A stretch of DNA of 64,000 nt from Ricinus communis (GCF_019578655.1 NC_063263.1:8070001-8134000); one strand, 5' to 3'; positions 26,201 to 39,353 are shown, counted from the stretch's first letter. The notes: generated by a model not told the origin, from the sequence alone. Made by a program: numbers and translations.

Positions 26201-26372
26201 TTAAAAGCAAGAACTTTGTCTTCCAAAAAGCAATCCAACTAATAACATTCTCATCAAGCAACACCCTTTTAAGCTAAATATGAGAAGAAGAAAACTATCC
26301 ATTAACAAAAATCTGCAAACATTGTCTATGAATCTCGATCGGACTATAGAAAATCTTCACCAAAATGAGAGC
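23231..26372. other. AT-rich spacer between GT14 promoter and eS30 3' end
   Basis: This 3.1-kb stretch has no supported gene. The 94-codon frame at 24497-24781 lacks homology signals. A tRNA-A-box-like GCAGCTCAGTTGG near 24988 has no clear B box. The right end (about 26000-26372) should hold the eS30 3'UTR. Confidence 0.45.
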
Positions 26373-27048
<676 letters not shown>

Positions 27049-27280
27049 GATTGATTTGCTGGTTAATTCTCTGTACGTGAATTGCTGGAGTTAACAGTTC
27101 AAATTAATAAAGAAAAAAAATTGCTGGATTAGGGTTTTTATTGGAGGTTTTAGAACTTATTTACTGAATTAACCTCAGTAGATTTTCAAAATTACCAAGG
27201 ACACCCTCTATCCGCAAAAACCCAAATTTTCGGCCCTTACTCTCAAATTTCCCTCTTGAACCAAAAAACCATAAGCAACC
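27049..27280. promoter_or_regulatory. Bidirectional promoter, eS30 / RNA methyltransferase
   Basis: These 232 bp separate two divergent start codons. A telo-box, TTAGGGTTT at 27129-27137, is the element typical of plant ribosomal-protein and translation-related promoters. It would suit coordinated expression of a ribosomal protein and an RNA-modifying enzyme. No TATA box is obvious. Confidence 0.6.
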
Positions 27281-30200
27281 ATGACTATGCAGATTTATAC
27301 CTTGAAACACCTAACTGCTAACCACCCATGGCTACACAGATTTCAAAAACTTCATAAGCTTCACTCGTTAGCCTCCATTTCTCCTTCTTCTTTCACTCAA
27401 GACGACTCACAACAACAACATCAAAATTATCAAGAAGAAAGAATTAAGGACACCCCAGAAACAAGGCTTAATAACAAGAAGAAGAACAAGAATAAGAAAG
27501 ATAGCATTGAATTGAATGCTGATAGCTCTAAGTCTGGTGCATTATTTCCAAAACGAGGCCAGAGTTTGGAGTTGGTTTGTGAGTCTTTGGCTTTTAAAGG
27601 AAAGGGTGTCTGTAAAGTGGCAGATACTGGGTTTGTTGTTATGTGTGACCGTGCATTACCTGGTGAAAGGTTCATCGGCCGAGTTACAAGAAGAAAAGGG
27701 AGCTATGCAGAGGTGGGTTTTTTCTTTATTAAATTTATTCGGTCTTAATTTGTCACGTTTGTATTTGTTAACTTTTACATTACTGTATCTGATAAAGAGT
27801 TGTGTTGTTTTGTAATATGTGCAGGTAACCAAAGTGAAGACAATATCTCCTCATTGGGATATTATAGAGGCTCCTTGTGAATATGCCTCATATTGTGGTG
27901 GTTGTAAAACCCAAAATTTATCTTATGAGGCTCAGGTTAGAGCTAAGGAACTGCAAGTTCGTGAGTTGGTGATTAATATTGGAAAATTTTCCGATATAGA
28001 TCCAGAATTTGTTAGTATTATGAAGCCCATTGTTCCCTGTGATGTTAAATTCCACTACAGAAATAAGGTTAGTATGGAGCATAAGTACTTTATTGATTGA
28101 ATAAGGATAAGCACTTCAAAATTTTATTGTATCCTTGCCCTGTTTGGTTGTCAGGAATGAGAGAATGGGAATGAGAAGAGACTCACTTCCATTCCTTGTT
28201 TCTATTTTCTAATCCCCACGTGGAAATGACAATCAAGTAATTAGAAGACTACTTTGTTAAAATTTTGACTTCAATTCCCTTCATTGTGGAATCCAATGAA
28301 GGTTGATTCCCATTTGTTATATCTTATTTCCAATAAGCAAACAGAAGCAGTTTAGTGTACTTTTAGGCATCAAAAAATGTGCCAACTGCGCGATATTCTT
28401 CCATAATTCTACCCATAGTGCATGCATATCCTTTTCTATTGATCATACATTGTTGATGAAACTATTTATTTCTACCGACCTAGGAATCTGTAGCTGGAGA
28501 ATACTTTGTTATTCTAACTGTATAAAAATAGAAAGTGTTTAGCTGACACGTTCTTCTGTTTCGTAGATGGAATTCTCATTTGGTTCTAAAAAATGGTTAC
28601 CTAAAGAATTGCTGGGTGAGAAACAAGATGGCAGTGTGAACTATGCTTTGGGACTGCACGCTCCAGGCTGTTTCAATAAGGTTCTAAATGTTGACAAATG
28701 CTTGTTACAAAGTGAGCCTGCTAATACGGTATGCTTGTACCATTTGTATTATCGAAGCATTTATGTTCTATATAGAACTTGCACAGAGTATTCTCTTTTA
28801 TATTAGACTTTTCTTGGGTAATCTGTCCTGATATGAAAGTTTGATCTTGCTTGTACTATTAAGTGAAGGTCTTCTAATTTTAGATCTTAATTAGATTGTT
28901 ATTCCATTCTTATGGTGTATAGGTGCTAACATTTCCTAGATAACTATGGATTTGTTATTTGATGGAAGGTTATATAAAGAGTAGCTTGATTTCAAGTCAG
29001 GTTGTGAAAGTTCACTTTTGATGCATCTGCTAAATAGGTAGTAATGTTGATACCAAAGTGTTGTTCTAGTTTCTATAAGTTTAGTAAGTTTCTTGACTTT
29101 GTCCACTTGTAGTTCAAAATATATATATCTGGTTGATATCATACAAGCCAGCACAGAATTCAGTTGTCAATCTTCGCATCTTTGTTCCTTGCATAACTTG
29201 TTCAGAATTTACTGTACACTTATCACTTTATATTGAAATGCTTGTAAACAGCATGTTTTCTAGGATTTAGTAAGAGGAACTGTACTTTTCCTGCCATCTT
29301 TGATTTGCATATCTGATAATAGGTTCTGGCAACTGTCCAAGATTGTTGGAGAGATTCACAATTTGGTCTTACTCCTTATGATGTTCATTCTCATGACGGA
29401 TTTCTCAAGCACCTAATGCTAAGAACGGGAAGGTACTAGAATTCTGTTATTCTCTTCACGCTTAATTAGCTTCTTGTTTATTCTTGCACCTCAAAGATGC
29501 TGAAGTCTATTGGAAGTATTGATGTGCCATGATACTTTCATGTTGACTGTCTGAATGAATCTCATCATATCCATGGTTTGTTATGATCCATGCTCACAAT
29601 AGTTATTCAGCATGAAGCGTCTGTTCCTCTGGATAATTCGTTTAATTGTAATGGTAGAATATTTTGTTTTCTTCCAGAGGTTTCAAATCCATCGTTGCAA
29701 TTGTCTCCCATCCTCCCTTCTTAAAACTCAGTAATCATGCTTTGTGTTTCAGGAACACCGAGACTGGTTTGCTTGAGCTTATGGTTAACTTTGTCACCTC
29801 AGCCTACAAACCTGAGCTGCTGAAGATCATTGTTGAAAAGATTTCAGCAATTCCAGAAGTGGTATGCATGGCCAATTCTTTACTCTTTAAATAATTAATA
29901 ACAAATTCCATGGTCCTCCTTTTGTGCAAGCCTCCTTTTGACATATCCTGATCCTCTAACATAGTGCTAAGACCTGCATTCTTGGTTGGATCAGTTTTGA
30001 CCAACTCATTCACATTTAAGACTTTTTCTGGTGTCACTCAAGGATAGGAATGGGATTGGAAAAATGCTGGTACAATCCTAACCAAGTTAATGGCGCACCT
30101 CAAGGCAATATAATTTTAGCAGAACTCCATAAAAGCTGCATGGGTTATTTTGATGAACTGTTCCCAGGAGCTTAGTATAGAATCTGATATCTTTGAGATG

Positions 30201-31618
30201 AATGTGTAAATGCTCTGGTGTATATGCATTTTGTAGTGTCTCCTTCAGTCTATAAATGTTCTTTTTTTTTTTTTTTCCATCCAATTAATAGTCACTCCCC
30301 CAATTCTAAATAGTTGGTTTCTTTTTTCTTTTGCCTCTTCCTTTCTCAATGGCTGGTAGGTAAGTATCGTGAATAATGTAAATTCTTCTGTTGGCAACAC
30401 ATCTGTGGGGGAGGAGGAATACACTATATATGGAAAATCCACCATCACAGAGATCTTAAGAGGACTTACCTTTCAAATTTCAGCCAACTCTTTCTTTCAG
30501 ACAAATACTCGTCAGGTACATGGAGTAACATACATTAACTTTTATATCAGTTCATGCTTCAAACTTATTAGCAAGCAGCTCCCATCCCTACTTTCTAACT
30601 TCTATGATCTCTTTAATCCCTCATTTTATTGAGTACCTATTATCCATAACAAGTAAACGAAAATAATTTTGTACTGTATAGGCAGAGGTTCTATATAAAC
30701 TCATTGAAGATTGTGCTGGTCTCAGAGGAGATGGCTCAGAAATTGTTCTTGATTTATTTTGTGGTACTGGCACCATTGGTTTGACACTTGCCGGGAGGTA
30801 TCTCATGTTCACTTAGTTCTTAAAGTAGAGCACTACTTATCTGACATTTCATTATTTTTATTCCTAATTCTTTTTCCAGGGCCAAACATGTTTATGGCTA
30901 TGAAGTTGTTCCTCAAGCAATTTCAGATGCTCGCAGAAATGCTGAGCTGAATGGTATCACTAATGCTACATTTGTGCAAGGAGATCTTAATAAGATTAGT
31001 GATTCTTTTGGCAACAATTTTCCAAAGCCTGACATAGTCATTTCAGGTTAGACGTCTTGTCAGTTGCCTTGTTCAACTAGCTGAAGATTCATATTAATTG
31101 GAGGATTAGTCTATTATCAGATTTTTACTGAATTAGAAAACGATCATAGTAACCTTTTTTGTTTAGCTTAATGATAAAGGGCTTGAGGGTGGGATAGGGT
31201 AGTGGTTTAGGTTCCATTTCATCAGTTGGAAAAGATTGAAGCAGCATCCTTTTGTATGGTTCAGCACTAAGTTTTTTCACCTTTGTTTTAATGCCTGCAG
31301 ATCCAAATCGTCCTGGTATACACATGAAGTTGATTAAATTTTTGTTAAAGCTTAAAGCTCCCCGCATTGTTTATGTATCATGTAATCCAGCTACATGTGC
31401 ACGTGACCTTGATTATCTTTGCCATGGTGTGGTATGTAGTCTTACCGACTGATCTGCTTCTGACATTTGAAACCATCTAATAAATCTAAATTTCTGATAT
31501 GTTCATGCAGGAAGAGCAAAACATAAAAGGATGTTACAAACTTAAAAGCCTGCAACCAGTGGACATGTTTCCCCACACCCCTCACATTGAGTGTGTTTGC
31601 CTGTTAGAGCTTTGCTGA
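27281..31618 (+). CDS. RNA (uracil-C5) methyltransferase, TrmA/RumA family
   Basis: This is a SAM-dependent RNA m5U methyltransferase. The ten exons are 27281-27712, 27825-28067, 28567-28728, 29323-29432, 29753-29861, 30360-30515, 30682-30797, 30880-31046, 31301-31431 and 31511-31618. All junctions are in frame, giving 577 aa. A TRAM RNA-binding domain spans about residues 88-144 ([24 protein letters not shown]). An Fe-S-type cysteine set (Cys162, 168 and 171, in [10 protein letters not shown]) follows. The SAM motif [12 protein letters not shown] is at about 426-437 and [10 protein letters not shown] at about 499-508. The catalytic cysteine is Cys526 in YVSCNPATC. The long polar N-terminus could carry an organelle transit signal. 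Whether tRNA or rRNA is the target is not clear from the sequence. Confidence 0.94.
28139..28343. mobile_element. Short MITE-like insertion in methyltransferase intron 2
   Basis: The ends form an imperfect inverted repeat: left CCTGTTTGGTTGTCAGGAAT, right (as reverse complement) CTGTTTGCTTATTGGAAATA. The inside has the GGAATGAGAATGGGAATG-like composition common in plant MITEs. It is about 205 bp and intronic, and carries no coding sequence. The target duplication was not resolved. Confidence 0.45.
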
Positions 31619-32620
31619 CAGCCTGACCCTTGTTTGTAACCAATCTATCCACCGTCAATGTTCAAGACTCCATCTTTCAAGCTAAGGCTCTGCTCTGAAA
31701 TCTGAAGTATAAGACGGTGGTCATATTATGGAGTCAGACAAGTTGGTTTTGCTTCCTATGTTTATTTGAAGAAAATTATGGATGTGCGATACCAAGGCAC
31801 ATGTACTGCGGGGATGCTAGCCAAAGCAGGCCTCAAATACTGCAGCTTAGTTTTTTCTTCATTTTAGCAGCTGAAAGAGAAAACTTGTATAGCCGGAAAA
31901 AAGAAAAGCAGGTAGCAGATTCTTGCCATTTGCACATCTTCTGTACAGCGGTCGTATACTTGCAATGAAGTTATTATGCTTTTCGTATTGGAAGTGTTCA
32001 GAGAGCTGCTTTTTTTTTTTTTTTTTCTTTTTTATCTGAATATCATTTTCACGAATTCTTTTTGTTAGACATGCAAAACACCCAGAAAGTGGTTGGTCTC
32101 TGATATGATTTCTCCAGTGCAGCCGCCTTAGATGAGTAATGCTTGCCAATACTAAGTGTAGAAATAGATAAGTGACAAGCGCACACACGAGTATTTACAT
32201 TTTAATATTAAAAAATTAATATATTACACAAGCTAAATTATATGCCGCTCGTCTGTTGATTTGACGTGCAAGTAAAGATATTCATTTAGATTACATTTTA
32301 CATGATGAATCATTTCATTTAAATCTTTCACGTTTGTCCAAATAAAATTTAGTTTTGACAAAAAGATTAAACTATATAAGTAATAATATAATTGCTAATT
32401 TTTTAATGAGAAACAGAGTTGATTTTTTAGATATGTATTAGTTGATAAAATTATTAATTTTATTGGATATTAAATATAAGAAAATTGAATCTATTGAGGT
32501 CGAGTTAGAGCATGAACCTAAACTGAAACTATCTCATTTTAACTTATAAACAAATTTGACTACCGTCGTTCATTAAAATAGTTATTCATATATATATATA
32601 TATATATAACAATACTAAAC
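31619..32620 (+). other. Methyltransferase 3' flank, source of duplicated blocks
   Basis: This is the 3'UTR and downstream DNA. Stretches around 31640-31745, 31895-31985 and 32305-32370 recur in the duplicated segments at 34.97-35.3 kb and 45.17-45.9 kb. A poly(T) run sits near 32010-32035. No other gene was recognised. Confidence 0.5.
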
Positions 32621-32755
32621 GTCTCACTATTTTTTTTCCATCTCTTGTCAACTTGATGTGGCATTCATTATTTTTATAAAATTATTTTTTAATTTAAAAT
32701 ATTAAAAAATAATTTTATAAAAATAATAAATTTCACATCAAGCAAGAAGTGAGAC
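32621..32755. repeat. 135-bp palindromic inverted repeat (foldback/MITE-like)
   Basis: The arms start GTCTCAC (32621) and end GTGAGAC (32755). Inside, CTTGATGTG pairs with CACATCAAG. The central part TTATTTTTATAAAATTATTT pairs perfectly with its mirror across an AT-rich centre near 32693. The whole could form one long hairpin. It is probably a foldback MITE; no target duplication was resolved. Confidence 0.75.
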
Positions 32756-33797
32756 ACAAAATGGTAGGCTATATAGATTACTCCTATTTATATATACGTA
32801 AGGTAAAAAAGAAGGAAAAAGAGATTGAGCGGCTGAAAAAGAAAATAACAATACAAACAAAAGGAGACGAATTGGATGCCCACTGAATGCGGAGAGTCGA
32901 AGAAAAAGCTTTCTAGAGAAGAGAAGAGAAAGAAGGAAAGAATGAGAATGGACGGTTAGTGGGGAACTGATGATGGAACCAGCTTTCCCATTAGATGTGG
33001 TCAGCCTCAACTGCAGAGCAAGTTTTTCACCAGCAGATGCCTACACCATAGGGTCGATATCTTAACAGTCAAGTTCTTACCTTATTATTATAGCATAAAA
33101 GATCAAGGTTCAGTTCAAATACCTATCCTCGATCCTCATTACAAATCGCAGATGTATATTTTGTTTTATTTTCCCCATCTATAGTTCGGATATCTTCTAA
33201 GTAATTATCTCCACTATTTCCCCTATCCATCTATAAAAAAAAGAAATTTCTTAAATATTTATGAATTTAAAGTAAAAAAGATAGTAAGAAAAAATATTTT
33301 CATAATTCGAAAAGAAAAAAATAAATAAATAAAGGCCATAAATGTTCAAACAAAATAAATCAATATCACACACCACGCCGTAAAGAGCCTAACACTTTAA
33401 AAATTAAGAAAACAAAATTCATAATCTTTAACACAAATATAATTTTTGACCTTAAAGTTTGAATGTTGGATAGATTATACATACTCTACTCAAAATATTG
33501 TTTTATAATTTATAATCTTTTATTCATTTTCTTTTTTTTAAAAAAAATTACTTCTTGAAAGACTAGTAATCAATGTTTATATGAATTATCAATTTGCTGA
33601 AAATTTAATATATAATTTGCACAGAAGAAGAAGAATAAAATTAACATCTAGAATAGTTAGATTTATTTTCCTGAAAGGGTCAGCAATTTATTTTCTCCTC
33701 ACTCCACCAATAAAATCACTAATACATGTATCAATTTTTTGTTATGGTACAAACAAGTTTCGGATAGATTCATCTCAACATTCGTATTAAATTACTC

Positions 33798-33836
<39 letters not shown>

Positions 33837-34588
33837 TATAATCAACTAGTTAGCATAATACAACAAAAGAAAAGAGCTTACATTTAAATGTTTTAGCCAA
33901 CATATAGATCCCTATACCCCTTTTCATTTTTATCTGTCAAATGAGACTGAAAAATGAACAATATTTTTTACTATAAAATGAAATGGTAGTATAGATATCT
34001 ACATGACCTTTCTTTGTTCTACATATTTTAGTAGGAAATAAATTTGAAATCATTCTCACAATATTTGGATGAACTGAGTTAATCACTCAACAACACATGA
34101 GATACAACACAGTAGAGAGAGGATAAAAGAGAAACATAAATTCATGATATCAAAAATGAAAATTGAGCTATCGAAAAAATTTGAATTTTTCTAGAGAGAA
34201 AGTTTATTTTAAAGAAACAACAATGAAAAATAAACTTCTAGATCTATTTTAAAATGAATCCACGGGCGATTTTACTCTCTTATTGATGTTATAGACAAAA
34301 GGAAAAAAAATTATAAGTTCAACAATAAAATAGATGATTTTCTTTTCTTCTCTAGCTGGTTAGTATAAGAAATTGGAAACGAAGAAAGAAATCTAAAAAA
34401 GAAGAAAAAGTAAAATAGTAAATATATCATGAAGGGTAAAATTTTCTCTTCACCCTTCTTATTTTCTCCGAAACTGAGAGCAAATAGGAAAATAGATTTT
34501 TTTTCCTCTTTTTATTATTTTCCAGCTTATTTTTCATTTTTATTTTCCCTCCTTCCAAATATAGGGTTAGTTTTTATTATGCAAAAAA
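32756..34588. other. AT-rich spacer upstream of the first tRNA-Leu
   Basis: No gene was recognised. It includes a (TA)n run at 33801-33830. A possible tRNA-derived SINE fragment at about 33040-33230 (a GGTTCAGTTCAAATAC B-box-like string) is too weak to annotate. Confidence 0.4.
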
Positions 34589-34672
34589 TGTCAGAAGTGG
34601 GATTTGAACCCACGCCCTCTCACGAGGACCAGAACTTGAGTCTGGCGCCTTAGACCACTCGGCCACCCTGAC
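34589..34672 (-). tRNA. tRNA-Leu (CAA), copy 1
   Basis: This is a class II tRNA gene of 84 nt without encoded CCA. Read on the minus strand: acceptor stem GTCAGGG/TTCTGAC with two G-U pairs, D-arm box GGCCGAGTGGTCTAAGG, anticodon stem CCAGA/TCTGG around CTCAAGT (anticodon CAA). A long variable arm and T-arm GTGGG-TTCAAAT-CCCAC follow. There is no intron. A T6 run immediately follows the 3' end (34583-34588 on plus as A6), a normal Pol III terminator. It is identical base for base to the copy at 44757-44840. Confidence 0.96.
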
Positions 34673-35371
34673 CATCCGCTTAGATATGGTTGTTCTACTT
34701 CATTTTCGAAGATAAGGTTTGTTGCCTTCCAAATAGATGTATATGTTATCTACTAAAGATTGTATATAGGAACATCATCTGTACGGAATGGTTGATTAAT
34801 GATCACTCTGGTTAAGTTTGGAGATTACAGTCTCCTCCAGAAATAGTATCTTGTGCATGAAACAATTATAGTTTATTGCTAATTTCAATATCCTGCTTGA
34901 ACGGGAATTGCATGAAAAAATTTATTGCTAAAAGTTGCGTGAACTTAGAATCTATAGTTGACTAGCAAAATATAAAAGGATTTTACAAAATTAAAAGCCT
35001 GCAACCACCAGTGTACATGTTTCCTCACACCCCTTTCATTGCAAAATCTTTACCTATATGGTTCTGTAGTTCACTATTATTTTTGGTGGAAAGCAAAAAA
35101 GAAGCAGCCATAGAAAATTCTTGGCACCACTTTGCACATTTCTTTCCATAGTCTCATTCATCATTTTAATGCAATGAAGCCATTAAGACTCTGCATTGAT
35201 CCATGAAGATGAGTCATCTCATTGGATAAACTCTTCCACCTTAATCTAAATAAAATGCTTTTTTCTTTTTCCTTTTCTCTGTCTAAGAAACTTAAAATGG
35301 GAAATCGTATCCAAAAAAATTAGGTTAAATGGGTAAACTAATCATTAATTTAATTGCTTGAATTGTTTCAG
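34673..35371 (+). repeat. Composite duplicated segment, copy 1 (5' part)
   Basis: This is non-coding DNA beside tRNA-Leu copy 1 that is paralogous to 44841-45330 and 46190-46420. It contains a diverged copy of the methyltransferase last exon start (AGCAAAATATAAAAGGATTT at about 34965; AAAAGCCTGCAACCACCAG at about 35000). It also has a chimeric join of a neprosin tail (GGTTCTGTAGTTCAC, about 35058) to methyltransferase 3'UTR-like sequence (AAAAAAGAAGCAG, about 35096). It encodes nothing intact. Confidence 0.7.
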
Positions 35372-35742
35372 GACAATCAGAGTGGGAGTTGGTGGCTTCA
35401 AATTCGAGGTCAAGAATTAGGATATTGGCCAGCCTGCATTTTAACATGCAACTCTGGCTGAAACTTCAGATTTGATAAGTTGGGGTGGGGAGATAATTAA
35501 TATATTTTTTAGTGAATGTCACAGCTCTACACAAATGGGAAGCGGCCATTTCCCTGGTGAAGTCTTTGGAAAAATCCGGTCTGATCTTCAATCTTGGATA
35601 TGTTGACGAATATGTGCCCTAAAAGATGCTGAAAACCTTCTGTTACAAAACCTTCATGCTGTGGCATGCAGCTTGTAGAAAAGGACAAGGCTGTTTTTGG
35701 AGTTCCTTTTATTTTGGAGGTCCTGGATATTCAGCTCAATGC

Positions 35743-35744
<2 letters not shown>
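35372..35744 (+). pseudogene. Neprosin last-exon pseudogene
   Basis: This is a broken copy of the final exon of a neprosin (DUF239) gene. It opens after a TTTCAG acceptor with DNQSGSWWLQIRGQELGYW, matching the start of exon 7 of the gene at 46701-48932. It then meets a TGA after about 30 codons, with further stops and frameshifts. Late parts still match: the ACACAAATGGGAAGCGGCCA region, and the end corresponding to YFGGPGYSAQC. It is followed directly by an (AT)n run at about 35745-35773. None of the upstream neprosin exons is present. Confidence 0.85.
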
Positions 35745-35777
<33 letters not shown>

Positions 35778-36400
35778 TTAGTTTACAATTTAAATTTTAA
35801 ATTGCTAAGAAATATGCTTTTTTAAAAATGCCTTATTCACCTAAGAACTTCAACCTATATATTATTATGTCAATTTCTTTTAATTTTTGTTACTTTAGTT
35901 GAATTTATAAATATTTTGGTAATTATATTTAATTTATAACATATCATATGATATATAGAAAATACCCACGTGATTTTTAAAATCACATGAGACCCATTTG
36001 ACATATCACCATATTGGATTAATTATAGTATATTTATATTTTAAAGCGTAAAATCAAAAAAATAAAATTGATCGTCCGACTTAATGTAATTATTAGAAAT
36101 GCATTTTATGCAGAAAAATTGATGTATATTTTTACAGAAATTTGGGTTCAATATTAAGAGAAATACTTTCGAATTTTCAATAAAAATTCCGATAGCATTC
36201 ATTTGAAAAATAAACAAATATTCAAAACATTGAATCCCTAATTACAAAAGAAATAAAATATAATTTCGAATAAGTCGTATATAAACTTTTAGATGACACT
36301 GAAATCTGCAAATAGAACTGCAATAATTAGCATAAATTTAAAAAACATACTATATTAGGTAGTGTATTTGATGTTGTAAAAGCTCATTCATTTACTTTCT
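35745..36400. other. AT-rich spacer with (AT)n run
   Basis: The (AT)n microsatellite lies at about 35745-35773, followed by AT-rich spacer up to the solo LTR. No coding signal was recognised. Confidence 0.5.
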
Positions 36401-39353
36401 TGTAATAACCAGAATTTTTATATATTTAATAATGAGTTTCTATTTAAGTTAATTTTAACTTTATTTTTATTTGGTTTAATTTGAAAAGATTTAATAAAAA
36501 TTTTAATATTAGTCAATTGAATGAATGATTTTTTCTATACCCAATTAGTTGAAATTTTAAGAATTAATTAAGTAAATTATTTGAAGGGTAGAATATATTT
36601 TTGGTTATTCTAATTTTTCCCCAATGTATATGTATATGTATAAATAAAATTATATATTGGAAAAATTATGGTAGAAATTGTAAGGGATATTTTTATAAAA
36701 TAATTTTGAAAAATTGGTATTTTAATTGATTAGTGATATTAAATTTTAAGTTGGAAATTTATTATTTAAATTAATTTTGTGTTAGGACTAAATTGAAAAT
36801 TTATTTTGGAATAAGGATTGAAAGTATAATTTTATTTATATGGGGTTTTAATGGAAATTTGTATGTTTGGTATTTTCGTAAATAAATATGTCGGTCAAGG
36901 GTATTTATGTAATTTTATATTTTCAATAATTCTAATTTGGCCCAAATTAAATAGTTAGGGGCTTAATTGAAAGGCTAAAGGAAAGCTTAGGGGTTAAATT
37001 AGAATTTTTCTGGATGAAATTGTAAGTAATTAAGAAAGTTGAGGGACCAAATTGTAATAAGGAAAAGTTTAGGGGCCTAATGTCGATATTGAAGGGAAAG
37101 AAAATCGGGGAAGAAGGAAAGAGAGAGAGAGAGAGAGAGGAAGCGGAAGAAGAAGAAGGAGGGGGCGTTGGTGGCGATGGCGGCACCGATGTGTGAGGAG
37201 GATGGTGGTCAAGCTTCCTGCCGTCGGCTTCCCATGGCTGATCTTGGTGGCGATCAACTTCTCTCGGCCTTAGCTTTGTTTTGGCGGCGGCGGTGTCGAC
37301 AATGGTGGCCGGAAACGGAGGTTCACGGTGGAGAGAGAAAATGGAGGTAGCCGAGGTTTTGGGGCATTTTCGGCGAGCTCCGCGAGCTATAAATGATCGG
37401 AGGACATATCCCGACTCTCCTCAGCTCAAGCTTCGTAATGGCACCGGTTTCGTGGCGATCGGACTTCATTTGCAAATCGACGGTCGAGATCGTCCGCAAA
37501 TCTCTCCGGATGATCGGGTGTCAGATCAGAAAATCAAAAGCGGGAATCGTCATCAGCGCGTCGTTGTGAGTCCGATGGTGTGTTCGGATCGTCTATCGGA
37601 CTCCGGCGGCAAGGAGGCGAGTCGACCGAGCGATCGAGCGTCTCGGTAATTTTTTCTGGCCCGTTGATCTTGGAAATCCTTTGATTTAGAATTGTGCTTA
37701 TTGTTTTGTATTGTGTATTTAATATTTGTGAGTTAAAAATAATTATTGGTCAGTTTGCTTGCCTCGTATTTTTGTGTTGTGTGGCGGAGTCGGGAAATAG
37801 TGAAGTTTGGGACCCGACTCCCGTTGTTTGAATTGTTGAATATTTGAAGTATTTTTCTGGCAGGTTCTGGACCCGTTTTTACAAGAGGTAATGTCCGTGT
37901 TGTAGGGGAGGTTCTGCCGGATTTTCAGTAGAATTCTCCCGAGTCGAGATTCTTAGACAGTCAGTCCTAGGAGTCCAGACCTAGGTTTAATGATCGATTG
38001 TTTCAGCGTTTTGATAAATTGTTTCCATGACTAGATAGTCCGTTTGTTCGGCTCGTTCCAATCGAGGCACCGGAGCAGAGTTAGGAGGTCACCAAATCTG
38101 TGAGTTAAAGTCATATATCGCTTATGCACGTGTCATGCATAAAATTTAATTTGTTACTGTGATTATTCATTTAATTATTATTATTATTTGCATGATGTTT
38201 TTAATTACCATTTATATATGTTTTTCCTTTATCACCAATTTTAATATTGCATGATGACTCGGGATGGGACGGCAGTAGAACATAGGAGTTGGATGAGTGT
38301 CCCAGTATAAATCTGAGAGAGATGAGATAGAGAAAGGATAAATAGGTAAAGTTTTAAGAAAGAAAGATTAGGATCTGCCCTAGTCGAGCATCGCTCTCTG
38401 GGCTTAGTTGAATGTGGTTGCCGGAGTAAAGGTCCCTGATCGAGCTTTGCTCTCTGGGCGCCGGCTTATTTGGAAATTTAAGTGAACAGACTGGAGGTAA
38501 GGTCCCTGATCGAGCTTGCTCTCTGGGCACCAGTCTTATTGGATAAGAGAGCCGAAAGGCTAAGACTGAGAGTTAAGTGACCGGACTGGAGGTAAGGTCC
38601 TTGATCGAGCTTTGCTCTCTGGGCGCCAGTCCTGTTGGAATGAGAGAGTTGAGATACAAGTGTTCAGGCTGGAGGTAAGGTCCCTGATCGAGCTTTGCTC
38701 TCTGTGCGCCAGTCCTGTTGGAATGAGAGAGTTGAGATATTAGAGTTGAGCTTAGTCGAGACGTAAGTTTTGAAGTTGATCGAGATGTTGAGTTGGGATT
38801 AGGGTTTCACTAAAGTACTCCATCCAGTTGTGTGTGAAATAATTTTTGTTTAAGCATGGCATGACACTTATGTTTTGACATGACATGTTTAATTTTTGCA
38901 GGACTTATTATTTATTTTAAAATTTAAATAAATGTGATATTGAGATGTTTAAAACTGTTTTAGATATATGATTTTAGCTCACTCTCAAGACTGACAGTCC
39001 CCATTTACTATTTTTTAGTCTTCCCGCGACTCTTATTCAGTAACCCGACTCCTTCATCATCGGGTGGTGTTTGATTTGGTATGTAAATTGGTAAATCTTA
39101 GATTCTCCGCAGTAGTAATAGTAAAGATATCAGTGGTAATTTTCTGTAGTTTCGGGTCTCGCTTAATTCTTCGGGCGGACCGATTTAATTGTGTAAAATT
39201 TAATGTTACTGTAAATTGTGGTATTAATAATAGTAAAATTTGAGTTGAGGTTAGTTTGAGTTAGTGAGTTTCAGGCTTACTATGGGATTCGGTGGCCTTA
39301 CGCCTACCCATTTCCTAGTGCCCGGTCACGGGCCCACAGATGGGGTCGTGACA
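36401..39353. mobile_element. Solo LTR of a large (gypsy-type) LTR retrotransposon
   Basis: This 2,953-bp element starts TGTAATAACCAGAATTTT and ends GGGGTCGTGACA, the TG...CA ends seen in many plant gypsy-like LTRs. It is flanked on both sides by the same five bases, TTTCT (36396-36400 and 39354-39358). It has no gag-pol and no second LTR, so it is a solo LTR left by recombination. The interior has a GC- and CpG-rich block at about 37100-37660 and irregular subrepeats at 38380-38740. The family cannot be named without a repeat library. The open frame at 37281-37649 lies in the GC-rich block and shows no domain. Confidence 0.85.
38380..38740. repeat. Irregular tandem subrepeats inside the solo LTR
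   Basis: There are five copies of a core TGATCGAGCTTTGCTCTCTG followed by a GGCGCCAG-like string, spaced roughly 57-96 bp apart. Several are joined by CTGGAGGTAAGGTCC. Such subrepeats are usual in the U3 region of large plant LTRs. Confidence 0.8.

Noticed and set aside
27430..27675. Minus-strand frame opposite methyltransferase exon 1
   Set aside because: Antisense shadow of a conserved TRAM-domain exon.
33040..33230. Possible tRNA-derived SINE with GGTTCAGTTCAAATAC
   Set aside because: A-box not convincing and no target duplication; too weak without a family alignment.
34429..34653. 74-codon frame ending GFEPTPSHEDQNLSLAP
   Set aside because: The C-terminal part is the antisense of the tRNA-Leu gene, a well-known source of false protein calls.
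37281..37649. 122-codon frame in the GC-rich block of the solo LTR
   Set aside because: It has no recognisable domain, is arginine-rich as expected of GC-rich non-coding DNA, and lies inside an LTR.
38380..38740. Regularly spaced repeats resembling a CRISPR-like array
   Set aside because: Spacing is irregular, the units are LTR subrepeats, and the genome is a plant nucleus.
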